From the NCBI GenBank assembly GCA_039191605.1, contig JBCCXL010000018.1, positions 1 through 64,000 of the forward strand: 64,000 nt of DNA, in the 5' to 3' direction. A program made the translations under genes and the position numbers. Positions 51,188 through 61,510 of this stretch are shown here, one piece after another (position 1 is the first letter of the stretch; each line of letters opens with the position of its first letter). The notes under the pieces are model-generated. The model was not told the origin of the DNA, did no database searches, and saw nothing but the letters and a program-made list of their open reading frames with translations. The DNA is from JBCCXL01 sp039191605 (GTDB lineage: Bacteria > Acidobacteriota > Thermoanaerobaculia > Multivoradales > JAHZIX01).

Positions 51188-52747
51188 TCAGGGCATGGGC
51201 GGAAAGTGCGTCAGCTGCCTTCGGGCCAGGGCCGCGCTGCCGCGGCGATCGAGCTTGCCGCTGGGCCTCAATGCCAGGGTTGGCAGCCACGCCACCCTGC
51301 GCGGTTGCTGATAGCGGGCGAGGTGCTCGTCGAGGGCGACGGCGAGGAGCTTCTGGGTCTCTTGGGAGGGCACAGGGCGGTGTTCGGCGGCGGGGACCAG
51401 GGCCGCCGCCACCACCTGCCCCCAGGTTTCGTCTTCGACGCCGAAGACGCAGGCAGCGGCGATTACCGGGTGGGCTTCCAGCACCGCCTCTACCGCCGCC
51501 GGGGCGACGTTCTCGCCGCCGGTGATGATGAGATCTCCGCGACGGCCGAGAACGTGGAGCCGGCCCTCGGCATCCCAGTGTCCGAAGTCTCCGGTGGCCA
51601 GCCAGCCGTCGGCGGAAAGCGGATCCTCCGCCCCTAGTATGCCGGAGAGTAGGGTCGGCCCTCGCAGCTGAATCTCTTCGTTGACCAGCCGTACCTCAGT
51701 TCCCGGCAGCGGCCGGCCCACTCCTCCCTCGGAGTCTACGGCTCGGGGATCCTGGGTAGCGACCTGGGAGCAGGCTTCCGTCAAGCCGTAGGTCGGCACC
51801 ACCGGCCACCCTCGCTCCAGCGCCCGGCGCAGCAGGGCCGGGGTGGCCGCGGCGCCGCCCAGCAGGACGGTGCGCAGCTCGGGAGGCGGAGCCAGGCGGG
51901 GAGTGGCGTCCAGCAGGTGGCGCAGCATGGTGGGCACCAGGGAGGCGATGGTGATCCGCCGCTCTTCGAGGGTGCGGTGGAATCGATGGGGGTCGAAGGA
52001 GCCGGTTTCGCGATCGATCACCACCGCGGCTCCGGAGAGCAGGCAGCGGGTGAGCACCGACAGCCCGCCGACGTGGGCTGGGGTGAGGGAAAGGAGCCAG
52101 CGGTCTCCCGGACCCAGGGGCAGGTTGGCGGCGCTGGCAGCAGCGCTGGCGGCGAAGGCGCGATGGGAGAGGATCACCGCCTTGGGATTGCCGGAGGAGC
52201 CGGAGGTATAGAGCAGGGCGAGGGGATGCTCGCCGGAGAGTCGCGCGGAGGACGGCCTGCTGTGCGACCCGCCGCCTCGGGCTTCTGCGTTGCTAGCGTC
52301 TGCTTCCGCCGCCAGGAGAGCCTCCTGCTCACCGAGGATTGTCCACTGCTGTTTCCACGGCAGTCGCTGGAGCTGCTCCTCTACCTGTGCTGCCGGAGTC
52401 CGTGGATGCAGCAGCAGCGCCGGGATCCCCGAGTCCATCAAGCCCCAGACGGCCAGCACCACGCCGCGGTGGCGGAGACCTCGCAGGGCGACCGGCGGCT
52501 GAGTCAGGGTCCTCTGAAGGGGAGCTTGAAGGGGGGGGCGGGAGGGCGCGTCGTCGGTACTTCTACCGTCTGTGGCTCTGCCGTCCGTAGTTCCAGAAGT
52601 CCCCGACAGCAGCGAGGGGAGCATCCCCCGGGCGCTCTCCGCGACCTGCTGCCAGGTGAAGGAATCCCCCCGTTCATCCACCAGGGCGATCTCCTGGGGC
52701 CAGCGGCGCAGCGGGAGATCGAAGCCGAGGGTCTTCGCCGCGCTCAT
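51188..52747 (-). CDS. menE: o-Succinylbenzoate-CoA ligase
   Basis: A 519-aa adenylate-forming ligase that would activate o-succinylbenzoate with CoA. Core motifs: LALLYTSGSSGNPKAVILSHRA (AMP-binding P-loop), VPTYGLTEACSQVATQD, GWLATGDFGHWDAEGRLHVLGRRGDLIITGGENVAPAAVEAVLEAHP. The ligase could belong to another acyl-CoA synthetase class by sequence alone. Its place directly behind menB and menA, with only 29 bp after menA, makes MenE the best call. A Ser/Thr/Asp-rich low-complexity insert lies near residues 45-75. Weak ribosome site. It is the last gene of the men locus. Confidence 0.88.
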   Translation of the reverse strand: MSAAKTLGFDLPLRRWPQEIALVDERGDSFTWQQVAESARGMLPSLLSGTSGTTDGRATDGRSTDDAPSRPPLQAPLQRTLTQPPVALRGLRHRGVVLAVWGLMDSGIPALLLHPRTPAAQVEEQLQRLPWKQQWTILGEQEALLAAEADASNAEARGGGSHSRPSSARLSGEHPLALLYTSGSSGNPKAVILSHRAFAASAAASAANLPLGPGDRWLLSLTPAHVGGLSVLTRCLLSGAAVVIDRETGSFDPHRFHRTLEERRITIASLVPTMLRHLLDATPRLAPPPELRTVLLGGAAATPALLRRALERGWPVVPTYGLTEACSQVATQDPRAVDSEGGVGRPLPGTEVRLVNEEIQLRGPTLLSGILGAEDPLSADGWLATGDFGHWDAEGRLHVLGRRGDLIITGGENVAPAAVEAVLEAHPVIAAACVFGVEDETWGQVVAAALVPAAEHRPVPSQETQKLLAVALDEHLARYQQPRRVAWLPTLALRPSGKLDRRGSAALARRQLTHFPPMP

Positions 52748-52776
52748 CGGGGAGCCTTCCCCATCGGCGAGCGGCC

Positions 52777-53682
52777 CTACGGTGCCCCCAGCCGCAGGCC
52801 GAGGGCGAAGAGTAGGCAGAAGAGCATCAGCAGGCCGGCGGTGGTCTTGAATAGGGGGTTCAGGGCCCTCCCCTCCAGCTTCAGGATCCGCAGGCTGGCC
52901 CGCAGAGCGAGGGGCAGCGTGAGCAGAGGAAGCAGGGCCCAGGGGCCGGCGAGCTCCCGCACCACCACCAGGATCACCGCGAGGTAGGAGATGAGCAGCA
53001 GGCCGATGTATTCGCCGCGGGCGAAGCCCGCACCGAAGCGCACCGCGAGGGTTCGTTTATTCACCTCGACGTCGGTGGATCGATCCCGCAGGTTGTTGAT
53101 CACCAGAATGCAGGTGGCCAGCGCTCCCGGCGGGATCGAGGCCCACCAGGCGATCTCGGGGATCTCCAGCAGCTGGACGTAGGCGGTTCCCACCACCGCC
53201 GCGAAGCCGAAGAAGAGGATCACGAAGAGATCCCCGAGGCCGTAATAGGCCAAGGGCAGGGGCCCGCCGGTGTAGGCGATGCCGCAGGCGATGGAGATCA
53301 GCCCGAGGGCGAAGATCGGCCAGCCCGCCACGGCGGTCAAGTAGAGGCCGCAGAGCAGGGCGCCGCCAAAGGCGGCGAACATACCCCAGCGCATGTGACG
53401 AGGACTGATCCATCCGGCCTGCACCGCCCGAGTCGGCCCGAGACGCTCCTCGGTGTCGGCGCCCTTCTCGAAGTCGAGAACGTCGTTGGCGAAGTTGGTG
53501 CCGATCTGAATCAGTACGCCGCCGAGCAGGGCCATCAGGGCGGGAGCCCAGCGGAAGCCGCCGACGGTGGCTGCGCAGGCGCTCCCCACCAACACCGGAG
53601 CCAGGGTCGTCGTCAGGGTGGCGGGGCGAGCCGCCAGCAGCCAGGCGCGCACTGGGCCGGGGTTGGAGGGGGGAGCGCTCAT
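52777..53682 (-). CDS. menA: 1,4-Dihydroxy-2-naphthoate polyprenyltransferase
   Basis: A 301-aa UbiA-family membrane enzyme that attaches the polyprenyl chain to the naphthoate ring. The first Asp-rich motif is NFANDVLDFEKGAD and the second is NNLRDRSTDVEVNKRTLAVRFG, both as in MenA. About eight hydrophobic helices are visible. GAGG lies 7 nt before the ATG. It begins 9 bp after menB and is followed by menE. It should use the long-chain diphosphate from the synthase encoded upstream in this locus. Confidence 0.95.
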   Translation of the reverse strand: MSAPPSNPGPVRAWLLAARPATLTTTLAPVLVGSACAATVGGFRWAPALMALLGGVLIQIGTNFANDVLDFEKGADTEERLGPTRAVQAGWISPRHMRWGMFAAFGGALLCGLYLTAVAGWPIFALGLISIACGIAYTGGPLPLAYYGLGDLFVILFFGFAAVVGTAYVQLLEIPEIAWWASIPPGALATCILVINNLRDRSTDVEVNKRTLAVRFGAGFARGEYIGLLLISYLAVILVVVRELAGPWALLPLLTLPLALRASLRILKLEGRALNPLFKTTAGLLMLFCLLFALGLRLGAP

Positions 53683-53691
53683 TGGGAGACC

Positions 53692-54537
<846 letters not shown>

Positions 54538-54858
54538 CTTGGTCTCCTGGCTCTAGGCTGCGATGGCGGACTCTCTCCCGTCAGAGGGGAGAGAGCTCCT
54601 CGCCGTCGCGGCTCGTCGAGCTCGAAGTGATGTTGGCTCCTGCGGTACAGGGGCCGGGTTTGTGAGTTGAGGGAAAAGGCAGAGACGGAAGTTTCAGGGA
54701 GAGGGTTGAGGATCTCTGAGTCGGCGTCTTGCGGAGAGGCCTGGCCCTGAAGGGTTAGCTGCCCGCAGGCGACTCTGAAGAGGCGATCTCGTATCGATAT
54801 GTCAGTCCGGAGTTCAGCCCGGCGGCGGGGCAGGTGCTCGAACGATACGGAGAGAGTT
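54538..54858. other. Gap between menH and menB with stem-loop
   Basis: This 321-bp gap interrupts the otherwise tight men locus. Arms 54571-54579 and 54587-54595 (CTCTCTCCC / GGGAGAGAG) form a perfect 9-bp stem with a 7-nt loop in the menB leader. It could be a terminator of the upstream half or a 5'-UTR element. No gene is supportable. Confidence 0.5.
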
Positions 54859-55689
54859 CTAGGAGGAACGGGGAGGAGCACCAGCCAGCGTTGGCAGCAG
54901 CGCCCCTAGCAGCACATTCGCTGTCGCAGGGGGCGCCGGATGACGGCTCGGTGCCGCTTGACGAAGGATTTGGGCGACGGCCTCGGGAGCTTCGAGCACC
55001 ACATTGTGCCCTGCCCCCGGAACCACGATCGCTTCGCCCTGGGGGGCGAGGCTGGCCATGCGCTGAGCTAGGCCGACGAATTTCTCGTCTCTCTCGCCGG
55101 CGACGAAGGTCAGGGGGAGTGGTAGGCCGGGGAGAGCCCCCTCCCAGCGGGGCATAGCCGCCGGGCTGAAGGCCCGCAGGGCCGCCGCCAGAGCTGCCGG
55201 ATCGAGGCCCCGACGCATGTCTAGAAGCTGCGCTCGATGGTTTTCGGATTGAGTCTTGGCGAAGAGAGGGCGCTGCCCCCAGGCGTCGAAGAAGGCGTCG
55301 ATGCCTTCGGCCTCGAGGCGCCGCGCCCAGATTTCATCATCCTCTCGCCGCTGTCTGCGATGGGCTTCGCTCTCCAGGCCTGGATGGGCCCCGAGCAGAG
55401 TGGCGCCGGCGAAGAGATCGCGGTGTCGCGCCAGCAGGCCGAGGGCGAGGCGCCCTCCCAGGGAGTAGCCCACCAGGTGCCAGGGACCTTCCCCCCGCTG
55501 ACTCAGCTGGAGGGCGATGCGATCCACCTCGGAAAGAAAGCTGTTACCCGGCGATGGGCCCTCATGGCCGGCGAGGGCCAGAGCTAGGGCCGGCGGATCG
55601 CCGAGGAGCTGGCGCACTTCGTCCCATTGGCTGCGGCGGCCGCCGAAGCCGTGGAGAAAGGCGAAGGAGGGATGGGGAGAGGGGCTCAT
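54859..55689 (-). CDS. menH: SHCHC synthase (alpha/beta hydrolase)
   Basis: A 276-aa alpha/beta hydrolase. FLHGFGGRRSQWDEV near the start, the nucleophile elbow GYSLGGRLALGLL, and C-terminal FVAGERDEKFVGLA (Asp) with GAGHNVVLEAPE (His) form the triad. MenH eliminates pyruvate from SEPHCHC to give SHCHC. By sequence alone it could be another hydrolase; its position 9 bp behind menD makes MenH the best call. The last about 25 residues are low-complexity Ala/Pro. No obvious ribosome site other than coupling. Confidence 0.9.
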   Translation of the reverse strand: MSPSPHPSFAFLHGFGGRRSQWDEVRQLLGDPPALALALAGHEGPSPGNSFLSEVDRIALQLSQRGEGPWHLVGYSLGGRLALGLLARHRDLFAGATLLGAHPGLESEAHRRQRREDDEIWARRLEAEGIDAFFDAWGQRPLFAKTQSENHRAQLLDMRRGLDPAALAAALRAFSPAAMPRWEGALPGLPLPLTFVAGERDEKFVGLAQRMASLAPQGEAIVVPGAGHNVVLEAPEAVAQILRQAAPSRHPAPPATANVLLGALLPTLAGAPPRSS

Positions 55690-55698
55690 GCTTCGGTG

Positions 55699-57756
55699 CT
55701 AGGGTTCGGAGTCGTGGTCTGATTCGACGAGAAGCTCGGCGACCTTCTGTTTCAGCGCCTTGAGCTCCTGAGTCGCGCTGTCCGGGGCGACCCGGGCCTC
55801 GATGAGATGAACGCCGGGTTCCCGCAGCGCGAGACTCAGTGCCTGCTGCAGCTGCTGCGGATTCTCCGCTCGGGCGTAGGGCAGCTGGAAGAGGGCCGCG
55901 GCGGACTCCAGGGAGAGGCCGTGGGGGGTGAGCCAATAGTCGAGATCCTGGGACGAGATTTGGGGCGACTTGGCGATGGGCAGCTGCTCGAAGATGCGTC
56001 CGCCGTCGTTGTGGATCACCACTACCGCCACCGGCCGCTGAACGTAGCGGGCGCAGTGGAGGCCGCCGAGATCGTGGAGGAAGGATACGTCGCCGTAGAG
56101 CAGCGCCGCGGGAGTCAGCCGACTCTCGGACTCGCCGTCCTCGGCTTCCCGGATCGAGGCGCTGCCGAGAGCGCCGGAGGTCAGGCCGTCGATGCCGTTG
56201 GCGCCGCGCTGGGAGAGCAGCCGCAGCGAGGGGCCGCCGATGGGAGTCCAGGCGTCGAGGTGGCGCACCGGCAGGCTGTTGCCGACGGTGAGCTGAGCCG
56301 CCTCCGGCAGGGCCTGCACCAGCGCACGGGTGATCCAGCCTTCGGTGAGGCTCTGCTCCGCCCGGGGACGATCCTGGACTACATTCTCGATGGTGCTCTC
56401 GCAGCGGCGCTGAAGATCCTGCAGGCGCTCTACCCAGCGGCGGCGGTGGTGCTGGAGTTGGGGCTGGAGATCTTCCCCTCCGGTGCCTGGCTCCTGAATG
56501 CCCTCGGCAGCGGCGTGGAGGCCGTCGGTCACTCGCTCCAGCGCCGTGGAGGGCTCCGCCCACAGGATCTCCTCGGCGCTGCCGTGGGGGTCGGGCCAGC
56601 CCCGGCGACTGAGGACGATTCGCCTCGGGCGCTGAGCGCGGTGGTCGTCCAGCCAGCGCAGCCAGGCTCCGGAGGTCAGCGGCGGACCGATCTGCAGGAT
56701 GAAGTCCGGGAGCCAGGGGGAGTCGGTGGTGCCTTGAGCGTCTTTCTCCACCCTCTGCTTCGGCGTGAGGCCTTCCCCGCGGGCGGCCGCCACCAGGGCG
56801 TCGATGGAGCCGAAGCGGGGATCTTCGACCACGCTCTGGTCCGACTTTCGCGGATCGCCTCCGGGCCAGCGATCGGTTGCGCTATCGAACCACGGGCCGA
56901 AGCGCAGCTGGCTGGTGGCTTCGGCGAAGACCACCGCGTTCGCCGCGGCGGCGAGGCGGGCGACGGCGAATCGCAGGGACGAGTCTTCCAGCGGCGCCGG
57001 GCCGAGGGCGATGACCGGGCGCCGGGACTGGCGCAAGGCCCGCACCAGGCGCTGGATGCTCCGCGGCGCCGGCTGCAGCTCCGCGGGCTCGGTCGGCGGC
57101 AGGGGCTCTCGGAGAAGCTCTTCCACCTGTGCCCAGAGATTGCCTTCCGCCCCCTCTGGGATCGAGGGCTCCAGGGGCTTGCGGGCGCGGGCGTTGAGAT
57201 GCACCGCTCCGGGCTCGGGTCCGCGACTGAGGGCTACCGCCTGGGCGGCGAGACGCCGCAGGCCCCGCAGGGCGGCGGGGTGAGGGTCCGGCGCGCCGAG
57301 CTCCAGGTAGGCGCGGGCGTGGTCGCCGAAGAGGCGCACCTGATCGATGGTCTGAGGCGCCGAGCAGCGCTGGAGCTCGAAGGGGCGATCGGCGGTGAGG
57401 GCGATCAGCGGAACGCCGCTGGCGGAGGCTTCCACCACCGCCGGGAGGTAATTCGCGGCGGCGCTGCCGGAGGTGCACAGCAGCAGGCTGGGGCGACCGC
57501 TGGAGCGGCCCTGGCCGAGGGCGTAGAAGGCCGCGGAGCGCTCGTCGAGAATGCTGACGCAGCGCAGGGCCGGGGTCGCCCGGGCGGCGGCGAGGAAGGG
57601 CGTGGAGCGAGATCCTGGGGAGATCACCACGTCCCGCACCCCGGCGTCCGCCAAGGATTGGAGCAGCAGTCGGCTCCAGGCGGTCAGCACCTCTCGGGAG
57701 GGGGCCGATGCCGAGGATGGCCGAGAGCTCGTGGCGACCTCAGGGGGCAGGGGCAT
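55699..57756 (-). CDS. menD: SEPHCHC synthase
   Basis: A 685-aa thiamine-diphosphate enzyme, longer than E. coli MenD (556 aa). It joins 2-oxoglutarate to isochorismate. The N-terminal part has SRLLLQSLADAGVRDVVISPGSRSTPFLAAARATPAL and DERSAAFYALGQGRSSGRPSLLLCTSGSAAANYLPAVVEAS, both typical. The ThDP region is GDVSFLHDLGGLHCARYVQRPVAVVVIHNDGG. The extra length lies mostly in linkers rich in Gln/Arg/Pro (about 330-470). It starts 18 bp after menF and runs into menH 9 bp later. Confidence 0.95.
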   Translation of the reverse strand: MPLPPEVATSSRPSSASAPSREVLTAWSRLLLQSLADAGVRDVVISPGSRSTPFLAAARATPALRCVSILDERSAAFYALGQGRSSGRPSLLLCTSGSAAANYLPAVVEASASGVPLIALTADRPFELQRCSAPQTIDQVRLFGDHARAYLELGAPDPHPAALRGLRRLAAQAVALSRGPEPGAVHLNARARKPLEPSIPEGAEGNLWAQVEELLREPLPPTEPAELQPAPRSIQRLVRALRQSRRPVIALGPAPLEDSSLRFAVARLAAAANAVVFAEATSQLRFGPWFDSATDRWPGGDPRKSDQSVVEDPRFGSIDALVAAARGEGLTPKQRVEKDAQGTTDSPWLPDFILQIGPPLTSGAWLRWLDDHRAQRPRRIVLSRRGWPDPHGSAEEILWAEPSTALERVTDGLHAAAEGIQEPGTGGEDLQPQLQHHRRRWVERLQDLQRRCESTIENVVQDRPRAEQSLTEGWITRALVQALPEAAQLTVGNSLPVRHLDAWTPIGGPSLRLLSQRGANGIDGLTSGALGSASIREAEDGESESRLTPAALLYGDVSFLHDLGGLHCARYVQRPVAVVVIHNDGGRIFEQLPIAKSPQISSQDLDYWLTPHGLSLESAAALFQLPYARAENPQQLQQALSLALREPGVHLIEARVAPDSATQELKALKQKVAELLVESDHDSEP

Positions 57757-57774
57757 GATCGGTGAGGGAGGGCC

Positions 57775-59250
57775 TCAGTCGGTGACGCCCAAAGCGGTGA
57801 GCAGGCCGCGCTGCTTGAGGTCCGTCTCGCGGTACTCCTCGGTGGGATCCGAGTCGGCAACGATGCCGGAGCCGGCGTAGACCCAAGCCCGGGTGCCGTG
57901 GACCAGGCAGGAGCGCAGGGCGACGTCGAATTCGCCGTCGCCGCTGCGATCGAACCAGCCGACGGGACCGGCGTACCAGCCCCGGGGAGTGGCTTCATGG
58001 GCGGCGATCCAGTGGCGGGCCTCGGTCGCCGGCACCCCACCGACGGCGGGGGTGGGGTGGAGGGCCTCCACCAGCTCGAGGACGTGGGAGCCGTTGCGCA
58101 GCTCGCCGTGCACCGGAGTGTGCAGATGCAGCAGGTTACGCAGGGTGCGCACGCCGGGATCCTGGCTCCAATCCAGCGGGGAGCAGAAAGGCTGGAGGCG
58201 CTCGATGACGTGGCGCACCACCAGCTCGTGCTCCCAGCGATCTTTCTCGCTGGCCAGCAGGCGCTCTCCCTGCCCCGGCCCGGTGGCGATGGAGCCCGCC
58301 AGGGCCTCGGTGCTGACCCGGGAGCCGTCCTTGCGCACCAGGCGCTCCGGCGTGGCGCCCAGAAAGCAGGAGCCGTTGCGGAAGAAGGCGAAGCGCAGGC
58401 AATTCGGGGTGCGGCCATCGAGGCGGTGGAGCAGGGCGAGGGGGTCCACCGTCTCCAGCAGCTCTACTTCAGAGCGACGGGCGGCGACGATCTTTTGGAA
58501 GTTCCCGTCGCGAATCTCGCGGCGGATCTCTTCCACCATCTCCGTCCACGGCTGTGCCGGCAGCTGGCGCAGGGCGATGGCCTCAGCGGAATAGGGAGCG
58601 CTGGGGTCGGCCTCGGCCAGCTGCGACAGCAGATAGTCCGCGGTGGCTTCCACCGAGTCGAGGCCATTCTCGCTTTCGCTGTTTTCGCCGCTGCCGCCTC
58701 GAGGGCGCAGGATCTCGGCGACGCTCGCCGTATAGGTCAGGGAGGCTTTGCCTTCGTGCAGCGTGTAGAGCCACCGCGGCAGCAGGAAAGAGCCGTCGCC
58801 GAAGGCGCGCCAGGGCTCTTCCTCGGTACCGCCGGCCTCGAAGGCGAGGCCGCCGAAGAAGCGTGGGGAAGGGGCGACCACCCCGGGAGCGCGAACCACG
58901 GCGATGGATTCGAGCATCGCGCTGGCCTGCTGCCGCAGCTCGTCGATGCGCTCCCTTCCGCTCACCGCTAGGTGGGCGGCGGCGCCGGAGCCGGCGATGG
59001 CGTGCCCGGAGGGCGGCACCCACAGCAGCCCCTGATCGGTGCCGACGAGGCGCAGGAAGTGCTCTGGGGTGCTCGCCGGCGCGGGGATGGAGACGCTGAC
59101 CCAGCGCGTCGGGGCGGCGTCGGAAGGAGCGGCCCCGCCGGCCGCGAAGCGGGCGGTGGAGTGCAGCGAGCGCCCCAGGAAGGCGATGTCGGAAGAGCGC
59201 GTCGCCGTCTGGTCGAGGGTGCGGTCAAGAGTGGAGAGGGAGGAGCTCAC
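57775..59250 (-). CDS. menF: Isochorismate synthase
   Basis: A 491-aa chorismate-binding enzyme that converts chorismate to isochorismate. Conserved stretches include FLGATPERLVRKDG, STEALAGSIATG, DRWEHELVVRHVIERL, LHLHTPVHGEL, HPTPAVGGVPATEA and RGWYAGPVGWFDRSGDGEFDVALRSCLV, then YAGSGIVADSDPTEEYRET. All fit MenF/EntC-type synthases. The start is a GTG overlapping the menG stop codon (GTGA); the longer frame to 59427 lies inside menG and is rejected. Coupled translation with menG is likely. Confidence 0.95.
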   Translation of the reverse strand: MSSSLSTLDRTLDQTATRSSDIAFLGRSLHSTARFAAGGAAPSDAAPTRWVSVSIPAPASTPEHFLRLVGTDQGLLWVPPSGHAIAGSGAAAHLAVSGRERIDELRQQASAMLESIAVVRAPGVVAPSPRFFGGLAFEAGGTEEEPWRAFGDGSFLLPRWLYTLHEGKASLTYTASVAEILRPRGGSGENSESENGLDSVEATADYLLSQLAEADPSAPYSAEAIALRQLPAQPWTEMVEEIRREIRDGNFQKIVAARRSEVELLETVDPLALLHRLDGRTPNCLRFAFFRNGSCFLGATPERLVRKDGSRVSTEALAGSIATGPGQGERLLASEKDRWEHELVVRHVIERLQPFCSPLDWSQDPGVRTLRNLLHLHTPVHGELRNGSHVLELVEALHPTPAVGGVPATEARHWIAAHEATPRGWYAGPVGWFDRSGDGEFDVALRSCLVHGTRAWVYAGSGIVADSDPTEEYRETDLKQRGLLTALGVTD

Positions 59251-60026
59251 GAGGGCATCTCCTGCTGAGGAGTCGCGACGTAGAGGGTGCAGACACCGAA
59301 GGTGAGGGGCTCGACTCGCAACACTTCCAGGCCGCATTGGGACATCAGCTGAGCGAAGTCCGAGGGGGTGGGGAAGGCAGCGATGGAGCGCTGAAGGTAG
59401 CGATACTCGCGATCGCCGGAAAGCCATGCGCCGAGGAGTGGAACCACGGTGCGAATGTGGAAGCGGGCGAGGGGGGCCAGCAGGCCGCCATCGGGCTCGG
59501 CGAGCTCGAGGATCGCGATGCGGCCGCCGGGGCGGGTCACCCGAGCCATCTCCCGCAGCGCCGCCGGGCGGTCCGGCACGTTGCGAATGCCAAAGGCGAT
59601 GGTGACGGCATCGAAGTGATCCTCCCCGTAGGAGAGCTGCTGAGCATCTCCCTCCAGCAGCTGAACTCGGCTATCGAGATCCCGCTGCTGGGCCTTCTGG
59701 CGTCCGAGGTGGAGCATCTGGCGGGAGGGATCCACCCCCTCTACGGAGCACAGGGGATAGCGCTTGCCGATCTCCAGGGCCAGGTCCGCGGTGCCGGTGG
59801 CGAGGTCCAGCACTCGGCTGGGAGCCTCCGGCGGCAGCTCTAGCGCGCTGACGGTGCGCCGGCGCCAGCCGCGGTCGAGGCCGAGGGAAAGGACTCGATT
59901 CACTCGGTCGTAGCTCGCGGCGATGCCGTCGAACATCACGCCGGATCCGTCCGCCGGGTTCGGGGGCGGAGGGGAAGAGGCGCTGACCGGAGGCCCGGCG
60001 GAGCCGGGCCCGAGGGTGTCGGGCAT
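59247..60026 (-). CDS. menG: Demethylmenaquinone methyltransferase
   Basis: A 259-aa UbiE/MenG methyltransferase for the last step of menaquinone synthesis. VMFDGIAASYDRVNRVLSLGLDRGWRR, DLATGTADLALEI, DAVTIAFGIRNVPDRPAALREMARVTRPGGRIAILE and YRYLQRSIAAFP are the family signatures. About 30 residues of Pro/Ser/Gly precede the domain. The ATG shares one base with the reductase stop codon (TGATG), and its own end overlaps menF. MenG fits better than UbiE because the locus makes menaquinone. Confidence 0.95.
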   Translation of the reverse strand: MPDTLGPGSAGPPVSASSPPPPNPADGSGVMFDGIAASYDRVNRVLSLGLDRGWRRRTVSALELPPEAPSRVLDLATGTADLALEIGKRYPLCSVEGVDPSRQMLHLGRQKAQQRDLDSRVQLLEGDAQQLSYGEDHFDAVTIAFGIRNVPDRPAALREMARVTRPGGRIAILELAEPDGGLLAPLARFHIRTVVPLLGAWLSGDREYRYLQRSIAAFPTPSDFAQLMSQCGLEVLRVEPLTFGVCTLYVATPQQEMPS

Positions 60027-61276
60027 CAAGCCTTCCTCTTTGGGCCGGCGACGGCGCTGGCCTTGGCCCGCTGCCGGTCTTCCATCACCGCTGCCTTGCG
60101 GTGGTGGAGGCGCATGTGGCCGCGCTGGATTCCCTCGCCGGCGAGGGCCTTGAGGGCGGCGAGGTTGGAGGCTACGCCGGCGGCACCGAGGACCACCGCC
60201 AGCTCCTGGGCGCTGTCGATCTGCATCAGCTCGAAGGCCGCCCGAACTCCCGGATGGACCTGAGTCGAGCCGCCGACGGTGCCGACCGCCATGGGCATTT
60301 CCAGCACGCCCTCGATGCCGTCGCCGCTACGCCGCCAGACGGCGAGGGGACCGTAGCTGCCGCCGAGGGCGGCAAAGGCGTGGGCTCCGGCCTCTAGGGA
60401 GCGCCAGTCCTGACCGGTGGCGACGGCGACGGCGTCGACGCCGTTCATGATTCCCTTGTTGTGGGTCGCGGCGCGGTAGATGTCCAGCTCGGCAAAGCGG
60501 GAAGCCCGCACGATGCCTTCCGCCAGCTCTTCGCCTCCCACCGCCTGGGCGCTGACCTGAGCCCGCACCTTGACGGTGCGGCGGACGGCGAGGTTCGACA
60601 GGATGCGCAGGCCGATGCGGCCGCCGACTCGGCTGTAGACCTCCGGGGCCACCGCCTCGGCGACGGTGTCTACCAGGTTGGCGCCCATGGCGTTGCCGAC
60701 GTGGACGTAGAGGTCCACCACCAGCACGCCCTGCTCCTCGTCGAGGATGCGCACCTGGAGATCGCGGCAGCCGCCGCCGCGGCGCACCATGTTGGGAATG
60801 GCGCGGTTGCCGGCCTCCAGCAGAGCCTCTTTCTCCTCCTCCAGGCGCCGGGCGGCGTTGGCCGCATCGGGCACGTCGTCGAGCTGCACCTGGGTGGTCA
60901 TGATCGGCTCGCTGGCCTCGCCGAAGAAGCCGCCGGAGAGGCGAACCAGGCGGGCCGCGTTGGAGGCGGCGGCCACGATGGAGGGCTCCTCCACCGACAT
61001 CGGCACCAGGATGTCCCGGTCGTTGATGCGGAAGTTGAGCGCGATGGACAGCGGCAGGCCATGGCGGGCCACCACGTTCTCGCTGATGCGGTCCGCGACG
61101 TCCAGGTTCAGGCTGCCTCCGCTCAGCAGATGCTGGCGCGACGCCTCCGAGAGGAGGCCGGTATCCAGCAGGATTTGGGCCCGCTCCTCGAGGCTCTTCT
61201 TGTAGAAGCCGGAAATCCGGCTAGTTACGTTCTTTCGCTCCACGTGGGTGCGCTCCGTCGGTTTGCGCTCAGCCAT
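60026..61276 (-). CDS. mvaA: Class II hydroxymethylglutaryl-CoA reductase
   Basis: A 416-aa HMG-CoA reductase of the bacterial (class II) form. The catalytic Glu is in VPMSVEEPSIVAAAS, Lys in ATHNKGIMNGVDAVAVATGQDWR, Asp in the same segment, and His near the C-terminus in QRGHMRLHHRK. It interconverts HMG-CoA and mevalonate; biosynthetic use is suggested by its place among menaquinone genes. GGGGAG lies 7 nt before this ATG, so a GTG five codons earlier is less likely. An 8-bp direct repeat TGGGTCAA (61470-61477, 61484-61491) lies upstream and could be regulatory. No other mevalonate gene is in the window. Confidence 0.94.
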   Translation of the reverse strand: MAERKPTERTHVERKNVTSRISGFYKKSLEERAQILLDTGLLSEASRQHLLSGGSLNLDVADRISENVVARHGLPLSIALNFRINDRDILVPMSVEEPSIVAAASNAARLVRLSGGFFGEASEPIMTTQVQLDDVPDAANAARRLEEEKEALLEAGNRAIPNMVRRGGGCRDLQVRILDEEQGVLVVDLYVHVGNAMGANLVDTVAEAVAPEVYSRVGGRIGLRILSNLAVRRTVKVRAQVSAQAVGGEELAEGIVRASRFAELDIYRAATHNKGIMNGVDAVAVATGQDWRSLEAGAHAFAALGGSYGPLAVWRRSGDGIEGVLEMPMAVGTVGGSTQVHPGVRAAFELMQIDSAQELAVVLGAAGVASNLAALKALAGEGIQRGHMRLHHRKAAVMEDRQRAKASAVAGPKRKA

Positions 61277-61510
61277 GGGTGCTCTCCCCACCGTCGGCCC
61301 CGAGGGGTCGGCGGTCTCCTTCAGCGGGCCTGTCGTGGGCCAATGAGCGGAGGTCAGTATGCATAGTTATCGAGGGTCGTCGTACGAGAGTGGGATCCCC
61401 GAGGGGAGCCCTTGGATCGAGTACCGAAAGAGGCGCTCGATCGCTAAAAAGTTTTGGTTTTAGGGAGTTTGGGTCAAACGGCCTGGGTCAAGAGGTCTGT
61501 GAAAATCGCT

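Noticed and set aside
55476..55494. Near match to the repeat core inside menH
   Set aside because: It encodes the GPWHL stretch of MenH, so codon constraint explains it; a single copy with a mismatch.
55807..57765. A 652-codon open frame opposite menD
   Set aside because: Same reasons; menD has clear ThDP motifs and fits the operon.
59251..59427. Upstream extension of menF
   Set aside because: It lies inside menG in another frame; the GTGA overlap gives a natural start.
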